Shown here: in pieces, positions 8,098 to 16,595 of the stretch
Layout of the letters: every line of letters starts with the position of its first letter
Position numbering within the stretch: the stretch's first letter is position 1
NCBI GenBank assembly: GCA_016926755.1
Contig: JAFGNZ010000183.1
Span: 1 to 54,734 of the forward strand
Length of the DNA stretch: 54,734 nt
From: Myxococcaceae bacterium
GTDB lineage: Bacteria; Myxococcota; Myxococcia; Myxococcales; Myxococcaceae
Reading direction: 5' to 3'
Program-made: the position numbers and the translations under genes
The notes under the pieces: model-generated
Told to the model about the DNA's origin: nothing
Database searches by the model: none
Seen by the model: the letters and a program-made list of their open reading frames with translations, nothing else

Positions 8098-8463
8098 ATG
8101 GCGGAGCAGACTGATTCCACGGGCACCCAGAATGAGGAGCGGCGGGACTCGCCGCGGGTGCCCATGAAGTTCCTGGTGCGGCGCGCCGGGAGCGAGGCGG
8201 ACTTCGAGCCCCGTGAGGGCGATCTGTCCCTGGGGGGCTGTGCCTTCCAGGGCGCGGCGCTGGATCCGGGGGCCCAGCTGGAGATGCGCTTCCTGCTGCC
8301 CTCCCTCCCGGACGAGCTGCGGGTGCGCGGCGAGGTGCTCGCCGTGCCGCAGGGAGCTCAGGCGGCCGCCACGCGGGTGCGCTTCCTGGAGCTGCCCGTC
8401 GAGACGGAGCTGGCCATCGCCCGCTACCTGGATGACATGGAGCTGGCCACAACGAAGAGCTGA
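8098..8463 (+). CDS. PilZ-domain protein
   Basis: About 121 residues from the ATG at 8098 (AAGGA ten bases upstream); a GTG at 8077 overlapping the PNP stop is the alternative. It is a single PilZ domain with the two c-di-GMP-binding signatures: RRDSPRVP (RxxxR) near the N-terminus and GDLSLGGCAF (D/NxSxxG) about 30 residues later. It is predicted to be a stand-alone c-di-GMP receptor in the cytoplasm. It lies between PNP and cytidine deaminase with 13 bases to the next start, so it is probably cotranscribed with nucleoside salvage. Target unknown. Confidence 0.88.
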   Translation: MAEQTDSTGTQNEERRDSPRVPMKFLVRRAGSEADFEPREGDLSLGGCAFQGAALDPGAQLEMRFLLPSLPDELRVRGEVLAVPQGAQAAATRVRFLELPVETELAIARYLDDMELATTKS

Positions 8464-8476
8464 GCCTGGAGGGAGC

Positions 8477-8881
8477 ATGGCCGAAGAGACGCCCTGGGAG
8501 GCGCTGTTTCAGCAGGCAGCCAAGGTGCGCGAGCGCGCCCACGTGCCCTACTCGCGCTTCCCGGTAGGGGCGGCCATCCTCTTCGCGGACGGCTCCGTGG
8601 TGACGGGCTGTAACGTGGAGAACGCCACCTATGGGCTCACGGTGTGCGCCGAGCGCAGCGCCTTCGCCTCGGCGGTGGCGCAGGGGCACACGCGGCCGGT
8701 GGCGGTGGCCATCGTGGTGGACACCCCCACGCCCTGTCCCCCCTGTGGCATGTGCCGGCAGGTGATGGCCGAGTTCTCCGGGCCGGACCTGGCCGTCCGC
8801 AGCCGGAACCTCAAGGGCGAGGAGGCGCGGTACACGCTGAGGGAGCTGCTGCCCCACGCCTTCACGCGCGACTTCCTCTGA
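8477..8881 (+). CDS. cdd: Cytidine deaminase
   Basis: 134 residues, the size of the tetrameric zinc cytidine deaminases. It deaminates cytidine and deoxycytidine to uridine and deoxyuridine. The N-terminal VPYSRFPVGAA, NVENATYGLT, VCAER (Cys 57 zinc ligand, Glu 59 proton shuttle) and PCPPCGMCRQ (Cys 90 and Cys 93 ligands) are all present. The ATG at 8477 has GGAGG five bases upstream. A 34-base gap precedes the amidohydrolase gene, consistent with one salvage operon. Confidence 0.93.
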   Translation: MAEETPWEALFQQAAKVRERAHVPYSRFPVGAAILFADGSVVTGCNVENATYGLTVCAERSAFASAVAQGHTRPVAVAIVVDTPTPCPPCGMCRQVMAEFSGPDLAVRSRNLKGEEARYTLRELLPHAFTRDFL

Positions 8882-8915
8882 GACTGGGCGGCTCTGTGTT
8901 AAGAGCAGCCAGTCC

Positions 8916-10244
8916 GTGGACCTGCTCCTCACCAATGGCACCGTCGTGACGATGAACCGCGAGCGCGAGGTGCTCGCGGGCGCGGACGTCCTCATCCAGG
9001 ATGGCCGGATCTCCCGGGTGGGTCGGGGCCTGAAGGCCCGCGGCCCGCGGCGGGTGATTGACGTGGCGGGCCAGGTGGTGCTGCCCGGCCTGATCCATGG
9101 CCACCTGCACGCCTGTCAGACGCTGTTCCGCAACTACGCGGACGGGCTGGAGCTGCTGGACTGGCTCCGCGAGCGCATCTGGCCCTACGAGGCGGCGCAC
9201 GACGCGGACTCCCTGCGCGCCTCGGCGGATCTCACCTTCGCCGAGCTCATCCTGTCCGGCGCCACCGCGGCGCTCGACATGGGCACGGTGCGCCACTACG
9301 ACGCGGTCTTCGAGTCCGCGCGGGACTGCGGGTTCCGGCTCACCGGCGGCAAGGCGATGATGGACACGGGCCAGGCCCTGCCCGCCGGCCTGCGCGAGTC
9401 GACGGAGTCCTCGCTGTCCGAGAGCCTGGCGCTGCTGGAGCGCTGGCACGGCAAGGAGGGTGGCCGGCTGCGCTACGCCTTCGCGCCGCGCTTCGTCCTC
9501 TCCTGCACCGAGCCGCTCCTCAAGGAGGTGGCGCGGCTGGCGCGGGAGAAGGGGGTGCGTGTCCACTCGCACGCCAGCGAGAACGCCACCGAGTGCGATC
9601 TGGTGCGCCAGCGCATGGGCCTGGACAACGTCTCCTACTTCCACTCGCTGGGGCTCACCGGCCCGCATGTGACGCTGGCCCACTGCGTGTGGCTCACCGC
9701 GGAGGAGCACCGCCTGCTGCGCGAGACGGGGACGGTGGTGTGCCACTGCCCCAGCTCCAACCTGAAGCTCGCCTCCGGCATCGCCAAGGTGCCCGAGCTG
9801 ATGGACGCCGGCGTGCACGTGTGCCTGGGCGCGGACGGCGCGCCCTGCAACAACAACCTGGATCTCTTCATGGAGATGCGGCTGGCGGCCCTGCTGCACA
9901 AGCCGCGGGTGGGGCCGCTGGGCATGCCGCCGCTGCGGGTGCTGGAGATGGCGACCCTGGAGGGGGCTCGGGCGCTGGGGCTGCAGGACGAGGTGGGCTC
10001 GCTGGAGGAGGGCAAGCGCGCGGACGTCACCGTGGTGGACGTGCGCGGCCTGCACACCCTGCCCACCCCCGACAGCGTACTGGGGGTGCTCGTCCACGCC
10101 GCGCGCTCCACGGACGTGTCCCACGTCGTCATCGACGGCCAGCTGGTGCTCAAGGATCGGCAGCTGCTCAGCCTGGACGCCCAGGAGGTGGCCGAGAGCG
10201 CCCGCAGGCACTCCGCCCGCATCGTGGAGCGGGCGAGCCTCTGA
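8916..10244 (+). CDS. Amidohydrolase, 5'-deoxyadenosine/S-adenosylhomocysteine deaminase type
   Basis: 442 residues from a GTG start. It is an AtzF/TrzA/MtaD-type metallo-amidohydrolase. N-terminal [14 protein letters not shown] gives the composite beta domain; [14 protein letters not shown] carries the metal-binding Hx[13 protein letters not shown] and LAHCVWL supply the other histidines; [17 protein letters not shown] has the metal-ligand Asp and the family NNxLD motif. The C-terminal [12 protein letters not shown] closes the domain. Neighbouring PNP and cytidine deaminase genes favour a nucleoside substrate (5'-deoxyadenosine, methylthioadenosine or adenosine) over triazines. Exact substrate cannot be read from sequence. 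It ends six bases before the convergent histidine kinase gene. Confidence 0.82.
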   Translation: MDLLLTNGTVVTMNREREVLAGADVLIQDGRISRVGRGLKARGPRRVIDVAGQVVLPGLIHGHLHACQTLFRNYADGLELLDWLRERIWPYEAAHDADSLRASADLTFAELILSGATAALDMGTVRHYDAVFESARDCGFRLTGGKAMMDTGQALPAGLRESTESSLSESLALLERWHGKEGGRLRYAFAPRFVLSCTEPLLKEVARLAREKGVRVHSHASENATECDLVRQRMGLDNVSYFHSLGLTGPHVTLAHCVWLTAEEHRLLRETGTVVCHCPSSNLKLASGIAKVPELMDAGVHVCLGADGAPCNNNLDLFMEMRLAALLHKPRVGPLGMPPLRVLEMATLEGARALGLQDEVGSLEEGKRADVTVVDVRGLHTLPTPDSVLGVLVHAARSTDVSHVVIDGQLVLKDRQLLSLDAQEVAESARRHSARIVERASL

Positions 10245-10250
10245 GGCCGC

Positions 10251-11648
10251 TCAGGCCGCGCGGCTCGCCTCGCTGGGGGTGCCTGGCGGCAGCCGCGCGA
10301 CGAACGAGGTGGCCCACCCCTGCGCATCCTCCACCGCGATGCGGCCGCCGTGGGCCTCCACCGCCAGCCGGGAGAAGTAGAGCCCCAGCCCATAACCCGT
10401 CCGGGTGGTGCGCTCCTGCGCTCCCTGGGCGTGCTTGTGGAAGAGGCTCGCGCGCAGCTCCTGGTCGATGGGGGTGCCGTCATTGCGCACGGCGAGGTAG
10501 GGCGTGTCGGCCTCCTGCCCTGCTTCCAGCCGCACGCGCCCGCCTGGGGGGGTGTGGCGCAGGGCGTTGGCGGTCAGGTTCTCCAGCACCCGGGTGAGCA
10601 GCGCCCGGTCTCCCTGGAGCGCCAGGCCCGGGGGCACCTCCACCTCCAGCGCGATCCGCCGGAACTGGGCGGCCCCGGCGAAGGACTGGCGCACCTCCTC
10701 GATCATGGCGGTGCTGTCTATCCGCTGCCGGCGCAGCTCCAGCCGGCCCTCCTCCAGGCGGGGGAGATCCAGCAGCTCCGCGATCATCCGCTCCATCCGC
10801 CCGGTGACGGCCAGCCCCGTGCGCACCCCCTGCATCAGGGCCGGATCGAACTGGGCGGTGAGCTCGGTCTCCAGCCAGGTGAACGTCATGGTCAGGGCGG
10901 AGAGCGGCGAGCGCAGATCATGCACGAGGAACTGGATGAGCTGCTCCTTCTCCCGCTGGAGCGCCAGGAGTTGCTCGTTCTGCGCGCGCGCCTCCCCGAG
11001 CATCTGCTCGATGGTGCCCCGGGCCTGCGCCATCTCCTGGGAGCGCCGGGCCTCGAGCTGGCGCTCCACCTCCGCCCGGGTGAGCGCCAGGGCGAGCTGG
11101 CGCATGCGCAGGCTCCCGTACTGGCTCATCACCGCCACCAGCGCCAGCACCACGCTGGCGGCGAGCACCGAGCCGTAGCTCACGTCCGCTTCGCGCATCA
11201 GCACGGCCTGGGCCACCGCGGAGAGCAGCGCTGTCGTATAGACGACACTGGGTTGGAGCGTGAGGCTGCTCAGGACCACCACCAGCGCGAAGAGCCCCAG
11301 GCTGAAGCCAGCGATCCCGGCCGGAAAGCGGGACAGGGGCAGCGCGGCGTGCTGCACCCAGAAGATCAGCCCCACGTCCACCAGGGACTGCGCCACCTCC
11401 AGCCGCTGGACGAAGGGCTTGTCCTGCAGGGCGAAGTGGGTCGCGGCCACGCCCAGGAAGAGGGCGAGCGGCAGCGGGTAGCGGGCCCAGTCCTCCCGCC
11501 CGGCCACCCACAGGGCTCCGATAATGAACAGGAAGACGAGCGCGCCGAGCACCCGTATCCCCGCGGCCACTCTCAGCACGCGCCGGCGTTGTTGCTCCAC
11601 GGCCTCGGCGAGCTTCTCATCGAGGCGTCTGGTGTCCTGCTGGCTCAT
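10251..11648 (-). CDS. Membrane sensor histidine kinase
   Basis: 465 residues. The N-terminal 200 residues hold about six hydrophobic segments, so sensing is probably within or at the membrane. A short coiled coil (residues about 195-235) precedes the HisKA box [13 protein letters not shown] (phospho-His 243). The ATPase domain shows [11 protein letters not shown] (N box), VRNDGTPID (G1) and [18 protein letters not shown] (G2). No response regulator is adjacent, so it is an orphan kinase. It converges on the amidohydrolase gene, and a 241-base gap separates it from the divergent pspA. Confidence 0.9.
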   Translation of the reverse strand: MSQQDTRRLDEKLAEAVEQQRRRVLRVAAGIRVLGALVFLFIIGALWVAGREDWARYPLPLALFLGVAATHFALQDKPFVQRLEVAQSLVDVGLIFWVQHAALPLSRFPAGIAGFSLGLFALVVVLSSLTLQPSVVYTTALLSAVAQAVLMREADVSYGSVLAASVVLALVAVMSQYGSLRMRQLALALTRAEVERQLEARRSQEMAQARGTIEQMLGEARAQNEQLLALQREKEQLIQFLVHDLRSPLSALTMTFTWLETELTAQFDPALMQGVRTGLAVTGRMERMIAELLDLPRLEEGRLELRRQRIDSTAMIEEVRQSFAGAAQFRRIALEVEVPPGLALQGDRALLTRVLENLTANALRHTPPGGRVRLEAGQEADTPYLAVRNDGTPIDQELRASLFHKHAQGAQERTTRTGYGLGLYFSRLAVEAHGGRIAVEDAQGWATSFVARLPPGTPSEASRAA

Positions 11649-11889
11649 GTGCGCGTGGGCCAGACACTAGCACCCTGACAGGTTGTTCGAGGACTCCCCC
11701 CCGGTCGGTGGGGTGGGGAGCATCGCCCTGCTCCGTTGCCCGAGATCCGAGGCTTCGGGGAGGGAAATGTCACGCGGTGGCAATCTCCCGCCTCGGGTAT
11801 GCGTAGGGCAGGGAGAAGGATAGGCTTGGGCCCGGTGGGATCGTATAAGGTCCAGTCATCCGTGGCTCTTGGAGGAGGTAGCAGCCGAC
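11649..11889. other. Divergent intergenic region, histidine kinase / pspA
   Basis: A 241-base non-coding gap between divergent genes that must contain promoters for both. A TATAAG at about 11848 could be a -10 element for pspA, but no convincing -35 stands 17 bases upstream. No sigma-54 element with correct spacing was found. A G/C-rich imperfect inverted repeat lies near 11694-11721. Confidence 0.4.
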
Positions 11890-12624
11890 ATGTGGGAAAG
11901 GTTCAAGAGGGCAATGCGTAGCTTCGCGGGCTTCTTCGTCTCCTCCATCGAGGACCCGGAACTCATCCTCGAGCAGAACGTCCGGGACCTGAACGATCAG
12001 GTGCCGAAGATGAACGAGTCCATCGCCATGGTGCGGGCGAACCAGACGCTGCTGGAGAAGGAGAACGCCAAGTACCAGCAGGACGTGCGCGAGCTCACCG
12101 CCAAGGTGAAGGCCGCCATCCAGGCGGGCCGTGACGATCTGGCCGCCCAGTACGCCTCCCGGCTGCAGATGGAGAAGCAGGCGCTGGAGCGCAACCAGCA
12201 GCAGCTGGACACGGCGAAGGCGGCCTACGAAAAGGCGCTCAACGTCAAGAAGATGTTCATGCGCGAGAAGGAGCGGAAGACCCAGGAGGCGATGAACGCC
12301 ATCCGGGACGCCCGCCGCGCGAAGTGGCAGTCCAAGGTGGCCGACGCGATGGAGTCCTTCCAGGTCGCCGGCATCGACGCCACCCACGACGAGATGCTCC
12401 GCAAGGTGCAGGAGGGGGCCGCCGTCAACGAGGCGCGCATGCAGATGGCGCTCGAGTCGGTGGATCACCAGGCGCTCTCCATCGAGGAGGAGGCCGAGAA
12501 GCTCCAGGCCAACGAGCTGGTGAAGCAGTTCAAGATGGAGATGGGGCTGGAGAGCCCCGCGCCGGTGTCCGACGTGGGCGCCCCGGCGGAGAAGACGATC
12601 GGCAAGAAGGTGGAGGTGAAGTAG
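11890..12624 (+). CDS. pspA: PspA/IM30 family membrane-stress protein
   Basis: 244 residues from the ATG at 11890, with GGAGGAGG upstream; an in-frame TTG at 11869 lies within that ribosome-binding region. [20 protein letters not shown] forms the amphipathic membrane-binding helix, followed by [19 protein letters not shown] and long charged coiled-coil helices, the ESCRT-III-like PspA/Vipp1 layout. It should assemble on damaged inner membrane to keep the proton barrier intact. No PspF/PspBC homologue is adjacent; instead a substrate-binding-like protein and a coiled-coil protein follow within 30 bases each. About 20 C-terminal residues are Pro/Ala-rich. Confidence 0.88.
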   Translation: MWERFKRAMRSFAGFFVSSIEDPELILEQNVRDLNDQVPKMNESIAMVRANQTLLEKENAKYQQDVRELTAKVKAAIQAGRDDLAAQYASRLQMEKQALERNQQQLDTAKAAYEKALNVKKMFMREKERKTQEAMNAIRDARRAKWQSKVADAMESFQVAGIDATHDEMLRKVQEGAAVNEARMQMALESVDHQALSIEEEAEKLQANELVKQFKMEMGLESPAPVSDVGAPAEKTIGKKVEVK

Positions 12625-12651
12625 CCCTCCCGGAGGGAAGAGACCGCACCC

Positions 12652-13839
12652 ATGAAGCTTCATCGCGGGCCAGGCCTCTTCCTGTTCCTCTCCCTGTGCC
12701 TGTTCGGCGCGGGCTACACGCTCGCGTCGCGGCTGGGGTACCTGGATCGCCTCCAGGCGCGCTACTTCCCCAAGGCCCAGGAGGCGGTCCGCCTGTCCCC
12801 CGGAGATTTCCCCGCGGGGGTGGCGGCGCCTGTGGCGGACGTGGCCTCGGTGCCGCTGCGGCCCGTGCTCATCGGCTTCACCGCGCGGGGCTCGGCGGCG
12901 GCGCTGCTGCTGGCTACGGGCGGCGCCACCACGCTGGACGCGCCGGGGCCCGTGCCGGGCGCCGCCCAGGGGCTGCTCAAGACGGCCTATGCGCTGGAGG
13001 CGCGCGCGGTGCTCTTCGCTCGTGACGAGGAGCTGCGGCAGGCGCTGGCCATCGGCGCGGAGAACGGCGGGGTGGACATGGCCTGCCTCTCGGTGGACCG
13101 GCTGGCGGCGTGGCTGCCCTCGCTGCGGGACGCGGCGCCGCGCACGGTGATGCTGGCGGGGCGCAGCCGCGGGCAGGAGGCGCTCGCGGCGGTGGGCGTG
13201 CCGGATCTGGCCTCCCTGCGCGGCAAGCGGGTGGGCGTGTACCCGATGGGCTCCTCGCACTACTTCTCCCTCTGGGTGCTGTCGCGCATGGGGCTGCGGA
13301 CAACGGACGTGACGTGGGTGGAGCTGCCCTCCACGCTGGATGCGGGCCGGGCGCTGCGCGAGGGGCGGGTGGACGCGGCCGTGGGGTTGTGGGGGGACGT
13401 GGAGCTGGCGGCCAGGGACAGGGGGGGCGCGGTGCTGGCGACGACGGCGGACGCGCCGCACCTGATCGCCACGGTGCTGGTGGCCCGCGGAGACTTCGCC
13501 GCGCGCTACCCGGATGCCGTGCGGCGGGTGCTGCGCGGCCTGCTGGACGCGGGGCAGAGCGTTCAGAAGGAGCCAGGCCCGGCGGCGCGGATGCTGGGGG
13601 ATGTGGCGCCGTACCTGGGAGATCCGATCGAGGCCATCCGGTCCGCTCCCCCGGCGACACTGGCGGACAATCGCTCCTTCTTCGGGCTTTCCGGCGAGGC
13701 GCCCGTCACCTATGACGAGCTCTTCCAGAGCGCCTCGGCGCTCTTTCAAAAGCTCAAGCGGGGGGCCCCGGTGCCACCCGCGGAGGACACACGCGACCTC
13801 GGCGCATTGAAGTACGTCTCGGAGGCTCGCGGACCCTGA
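12652..13839 (+). CDS. NMT1/THI5-like ABC substrate-binding protein, membrane-anchored
   Basis: 395 residues. One N-terminal hydrophobic segment (about residues 8-28) lacks a clear signal-peptidase site, so the protein may stay anchored to the inner membrane. The body is a periplasmic binding-protein fold of the SsuA/THI5 type: [20 protein letters not shown], then [16 protein letters not shown], and [20 protein letters not shown]. No ABC permease or ATPase is adjacent. It starts 27 bases after pspA and is followed 29 bases later by a coiled-coil gene, so it probably works with PspA as a periplasmic sensor or ligand-binding partner rather than in uptake; that role is inferred. Confidence 0.7.
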   Translation: MKLHRGPGLFLFLSLCLFGAGYTLASRLGYLDRLQARYFPKAQEAVRLSPGDFPAGVAAPVADVASVPLRPVLIGFTARGSAAALLLATGGATTLDAPGPVPGAAQGLLKTAYALEARAVLFARDEELRQALAIGAENGGVDMACLSVDRLAAWLPSLRDAAPRTVMLAGRSRGQEALAAVGVPDLASLRGKRVGVYPMGSSHYFSLWVLSRMGLRTTDVTWVELPSTLDAGRALREGRVDAAVGLWGDVELAARDRGGAVLATTADAPHLIATVLVARGDFAARYPDAVRRVLRGLLDAGQSVQKEPGPAARMLGDVAPYLGDPIEAIRSAPPATLADNRSFFGLSGEAPVTYDELFQSASALFQKLKRGAPVPPAEDTRDLGALKYVSEARGP

Positions 13840-13868
13840 AGCCCCTGAGAGGGGCAGGAGAGAGAGCC

Positions 13869-14678
13869 GTGGCGGATTCGCCCAGCTTCATCAAGGCCGC
13901 CTTCATGTTGCCCGCCAACCTCGTGGGCCTGCTCACGGCGGGAGCCTCGTCGGTGCTGACGGGCGAGCCGCTGCCGGCGCTCGTGGCGCTGGGGGTGGAG
14001 GGGCTGTACCTGGGGATCGTCCCCTCGCTGAAGCGCTTCCAGCGGGCGGTGCGCGCGAAGGGTGGGGGCGAAGAGTCCGCGGAGGCGGGGCGCAAGCAGG
14101 TGGACTCGCTGCTGGTGGAGCTGGCGCCCTCGCAGCGTGAGCATTACCAGGCGCTGGTGGGGCTCAAGGAGAAGATCCTGGAGAACTACCGCCGGCTGCC
14201 CGGGGGCAAGGTGCTGGCGGCCGACAGCGAGCCGCGGCTGGACGCGCTGCTCACCTCGTTCCTGCGGCTGGTGTCGGCGCTCAACCATCACCGCACGTAC
14301 CTGAACAGCGCGGACCGGGAGCAGCTGGAGAGGGATCTGCGCGAGCTGGAGGCGGAGGTGGAGCAGGAGGCCAACCCGCGGCTGAAGGACGTGAAGGCCA
14401 AGCGGCTGGAGATCCTCCGCAAGCGGGTGGGGCGCTTCGAGCAGGCGGGGGACAGCCGGGAGGTGGTGAGCCACCAGCTGGCGGGCATCGAGGATCTGCT
14501 GCGGCTGACGCACGAGCAGTCCATCACGATCCGGGATCCGGAGACGGTGAACCGGCAGCTGGACGTGGTGAGCGCGGAGGTGCAGGCCACGGACGAGACG
14601 GTGCGGGAGATGGAGCGCTTCCTGGAGTTCCAGGAGGAGGTAGGCAAGCCGCTGCCGCACGGCACGCGGGTACGGTGA
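13869..14678 (+). CDS. Coiled-coil hypothetical protein in the PspA operon
   Basis: 269 residues from a GTG start with AGGAG upstream. The N-terminal 70 residues contain two moderately hydrophobic segments ([16 protein letters not shown] and [19 protein letters not shown]) that may lie in or on the membrane. The rest is charged alpha helix with coiled-coil character, including [20 protein letters not shown] and repeated Glu/Arg heptads. I do not recognise a family. Its position as third gene after pspA suggests a membrane-stress complex. It ends eight bases before the convergent acetyltransferase gene. Confidence 0.7.
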   Translation: MADSPSFIKAAFMLPANLVGLLTAGASSVLTGEPLPALVALGVEGLYLGIVPSLKRFQRAVRAKGGGEESAEAGRKQVDSLLVELAPSQREHYQALVGLKEKILENYRRLPGGKVLAADSEPRLDALLTSFLRLVSALNHHRTYLNSADREQLERDLRELEAEVEQEANPRLKDVKAKRLEILRKRVGRFEQAGDSREVVSHQLAGIEDLLRLTHEQSITIRDPETVNRQLDVVSAEVQATDETVREMERFLEFQEEVGKPLPHGTRVR

Positions 14679-14685
14679 GGCGCGC

Positions 14686-15249
14686 TCAGTCGAGCGTCAG
14701 GCGCATCACGTGGCGCCGTGTTCCGGCGAGGCCGACCTCCTGGAAGCCGACCTGGCGGAAGGTGGGGACGAAGCCCATGAAGCGGTAGCTGGGCGAGTCG
14801 GGATCCACGGGGTAGGCCTCGACGACGGAGGCGCCCTGGGCCTTCGCGTGTGCGACGGCCGCCGCGATGAGCTGGCGCGTCACGCCCTGTCCGCGGAGAC
14901 GGCGGTCGATGAAGAAGCAGGCGAGGGACCAGACTGCGCCCGGCTGAGAGGGCTCCTCTGGCCCGCCGAGGGGGCGATAGGTCTCCCGCGGAGCGATGGA
15001 GCACCACGCCATGGGCTCGTCGCCGAGGTAGCCGAGCAACCCGACCGGTACGCCTCCGCGCACCCGCTTGGACATGGCGGCCTTCTTGCTCGCCTTGTCT
15101 GTCTTGCGGGCTTCGGGGCCCGTCGCGCGCCACGCCATGCACCAGCAGTACGAGGGCCCGCCACGGCGTTCGAACAAGCGCGCGAAGTCCTTCCAGCGGT
15201 CAGGGGTGACCTCGCGGAAGACGAGTTGAGGCGCTTGTGCGGTATGCAT
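14686..15249 (-). CDS. GNAT family N-acetyltransferase
   Basis: 187 residues. The acetyl-CoA-binding core is LACFFIDRRLRGQGVTRQLI (motif A with the RxxGxG/A loop), followed by AAAVAHAKAQGASVVEAYPV and YRFMGFVPTFRQVGF at the C-terminus. The N-terminal region with GGPSYCWCMAW resembles myxobacterial and actinobacterial GNATs of unknown substrate. Monocistronic, separated by 27 bases from the SUKH gene upstream on the same strand. Substrate unknown. Confidence 0.85.
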   Translation of the reverse strand: MHTAQAPQLVFREVTPDRWKDFARLFERRGGPSYCWCMAWRATGPEARKTDKASKKAAMSKRVRGGVPVGLLGYLGDEPMAWCSIAPRETYRPLGGPEEPSQPGAVWSLACFFIDRRLRGQGVTRQLIAAAVAHAKAQGASVVEAYPVDPDSPSYRFMGFVPTFRQVGFQEVGLAGTRRHVMRLTLD

Positions 15250-15276
15250 CGTCAGGCCTGGCGGTTGATCTTGGGT

Positions 15277-15711
15277 TCAATCATGTAACTTGTCCATGAA
15301 CGCCTTGAAGGTGTCTGCAATGGGGTAGATGAACGTTTCCACGGTGACGAGGACGATCGGCGGATCCTTCGGCCGGGTTCGATAATCGAAACATATAGAC
15401 TCGCCGCCGGGTGTTTCCGCAAACGGAAATATTCCTTCTGGAACCAGAGGCTTCAACACTTCATGGATCCGCCTGACGGAGTAAACCTCACGTCCTTCCT
15501 GGGGCTTTATGGTCAAGAGAACGTTGAACACGCTCGCGCCCTTGCCCACATCGAAGACGCAGGGTTCAGGCGTCATTCCTTGGTGGGCGGTGACCAGGCT
15601 CTTGTAGTCCTCGGGAAGGCTGACCCCCCATTCTTCTTCGAGTTGGCTCAGATCGCGAGGGGTCACTGGTTGAAGAGTGATGCCTAGATAGGGCTCCCAA
15701 CGAACAGTCAT
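15277..15711 (-). CDS. SMI1/KNR4 (SUKH) immunity protein, second copy
   Basis: About 144 residues from the ATG at 15711, two bases after the stop of the orphan WHH toxin fragment. SUKH hallmarks are LEEEWGVSLPEDYKSLVTAH near residue 25, GMTPEP, an FPFAETPGGESICFDYR core and a C-terminal YPIADTFKAFMDKL. SUKH proteins neutralise nuclease toxins in polymorphic toxin systems. This copy follows a toxin tip without its lipoprotein body, so it is probably an orphan immunity protein. Base composition is lower in GC than the flanks, consistent with recent acquisition. Confidence 0.85.
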   Translation of the reverse strand: MTVRWEPYLGITLQPVTPRDLSQLEEEWGVSLPEDYKSLVTAHQGMTPEPCVFDVGKGASVFNVLLTIKPQEGREVYSVRRIHEVLKPLVPEGIFPFAETPGGESICFDYRTRPKDPPIVLVTVETFIYPIADTFKAFMDKLHD

Positions 15712-15713
15712 GT

Positions 15714-15983
15714 TCAATACCCTCCGCCCCAGATGGCCATGCCCCCTGTGTGGGGGAGCGAGAGTTCGTGAGCATCGCTCTTGATGAGTTGCATCCGCCC
15801 CACATCTTGGTGATGGTGCCAGGTGTAGCCCTTGGGGGCGTTGCGAGCGAACAGTAGTTCGTCGACTTGTGTTTGGCTGAGTTTGAGGGCGGAAACGATC
15901 TTCCTAAAACGCGGGCTTTTGATCTTGGGGATCGCGGGCAAGCGCGGGGATCGGGCAGCTTCTTTCGGAACACTGGCGAACAA
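15714..15983 (-). pseudogene. Orphan WHH-nuclease toxin tip
   Basis: About 89 residues from a TTG with no good ribosome-binding site. The sequence matches the C-terminal nuclease end of the full toxin at 16592-18133: a helical lead (ALKLSQTQVDELLFARNAP), then GYTWHHHQDVGRMQL and HTGGMAIWGGGY, the WHH variant of the HNH fold. The lipoprotein signal and central body are missing. The frame is continuous with the fragment at 15989-16128 except for one missing base. It is most likely a displaced toxin tip left by recombination, kept beside its SUKH gene. Confidence 0.7.
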
Positions 15984-15988
15984 GATTC

Positions 15989-16128
15989 CTACGTCTGATG
16001 GTGGTGCCAGAGGTAGCCATCCGAAGCCTTCCGGGCAGAGAGAAGCTGTTCGATCTGGGACTGGTTGAGCTTGAGGGCTCTTGCCAGAGCAGGATCTGCC
16101 TGGATGGAGTGTCGCGTTTCGTTGTTCG
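15989..16128 (-). pseudogene. Frameshifted WHH toxin fragment
   Basis: Directly after the first SUKH gene, the minus strand encodes IQADPALARALKLNQSQIEQ, then the toxin-like GYLWHHHQ, and then a stop at 15989. Restoring a single G turns the end into HHHQDVG and runs on in frame into the orphan tip at 15714-15983. So this was a WHH domain that was joined to the leader of another copy and then lost a base. Not expected to make protein. Confidence 0.6.
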
Positions 16129-16148
16129 AGGGCGCAGGGAGTGTGCGG

Positions 16149-16595
16149 TTAATCGTGCAATCTGGCCAGGAGGCCGGAGAAGTCATTGGCAATGGGATAG
16201 AGGGCCTCCTCGCCAGAGTCCTCTGTGAAGTAGAACACGATCTTGGGCACGTGTGCGGATTCCCTGTAATCGAAACAAAGATAGTCGCCAGTTCCTGTGA
16301 CGGCGAACGGGTAGATCCCCTCAGGGACATGAGGTTTCACCTGAGTGTAGGTGTCCTTGATGGAGTAGGCACGGTGCTGTTCATCGGGGCTGACGAGTAG
16401 AAGTGCCGCAATGACATTCTCACCTCGTCCAACGTCAAAGGTATTCGGACGTGGAGACATCCCTTGGTGCGTGGAGATTATGGTCTTGTAGTCATCGGGA
16501 AGAGTTACTCCCCATTGCCGCTCAATGGATGCGAGCTCATCTGGAGAGGCCGGGTGCGGTTCGTTCCAAAGGTACTGTCTCCAGGTGACGCTCAC
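16149..16595 (-). CDS. SMI1/KNR4 (SUKH) immunity protein, cognate copy
   Basis: 148 residues from a GTG at 16595 that overlaps the toxin stop (GTGA), so expression is coupled to the toxin. SUKH signatures are IERQWGVTLPDDYKTIISTH, GMSPRPNTFDVGRGEN, YPFAVTGTGDYLCFDYRES and YPIANDFSGLLARL. It aligns along its whole length with the second copy at 15277-15711. It should act in the cytoplasm by binding the WHH nuclease domain; the SUKH-WHH pairing is well known in polymorphic toxin loci. Confidence 0.88.
   Translation of the reverse strand: MSVTWRQYLWNEPHPASPDELASIERQWGVTLPDDYKTIISTHQGMSPRPNTFDVGRGENVIAALLLVSPDEQHRAYSIKDTYTQVKPHVPEGIYPFAVTGTGDYLCFDYRESAHVPKIVFYFTEDSGEEALYPIANDFSGLLARLHD

Noticed and set aside
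8916-10244. Atrazine/triazine chlorohydrolase function
   Set aside because: The fold is shared, but the neighbours are nucleoside-salvage genes, so a nucleoside substrate is more likely.
9593-10597. Long plus-strand open frame overlapping the amidohydrolase gene
   Set aside because: Gly/Ala/Arg-rich shadow translation typical of high-GC DNA; the true frame has all amidohydrolase motifs.
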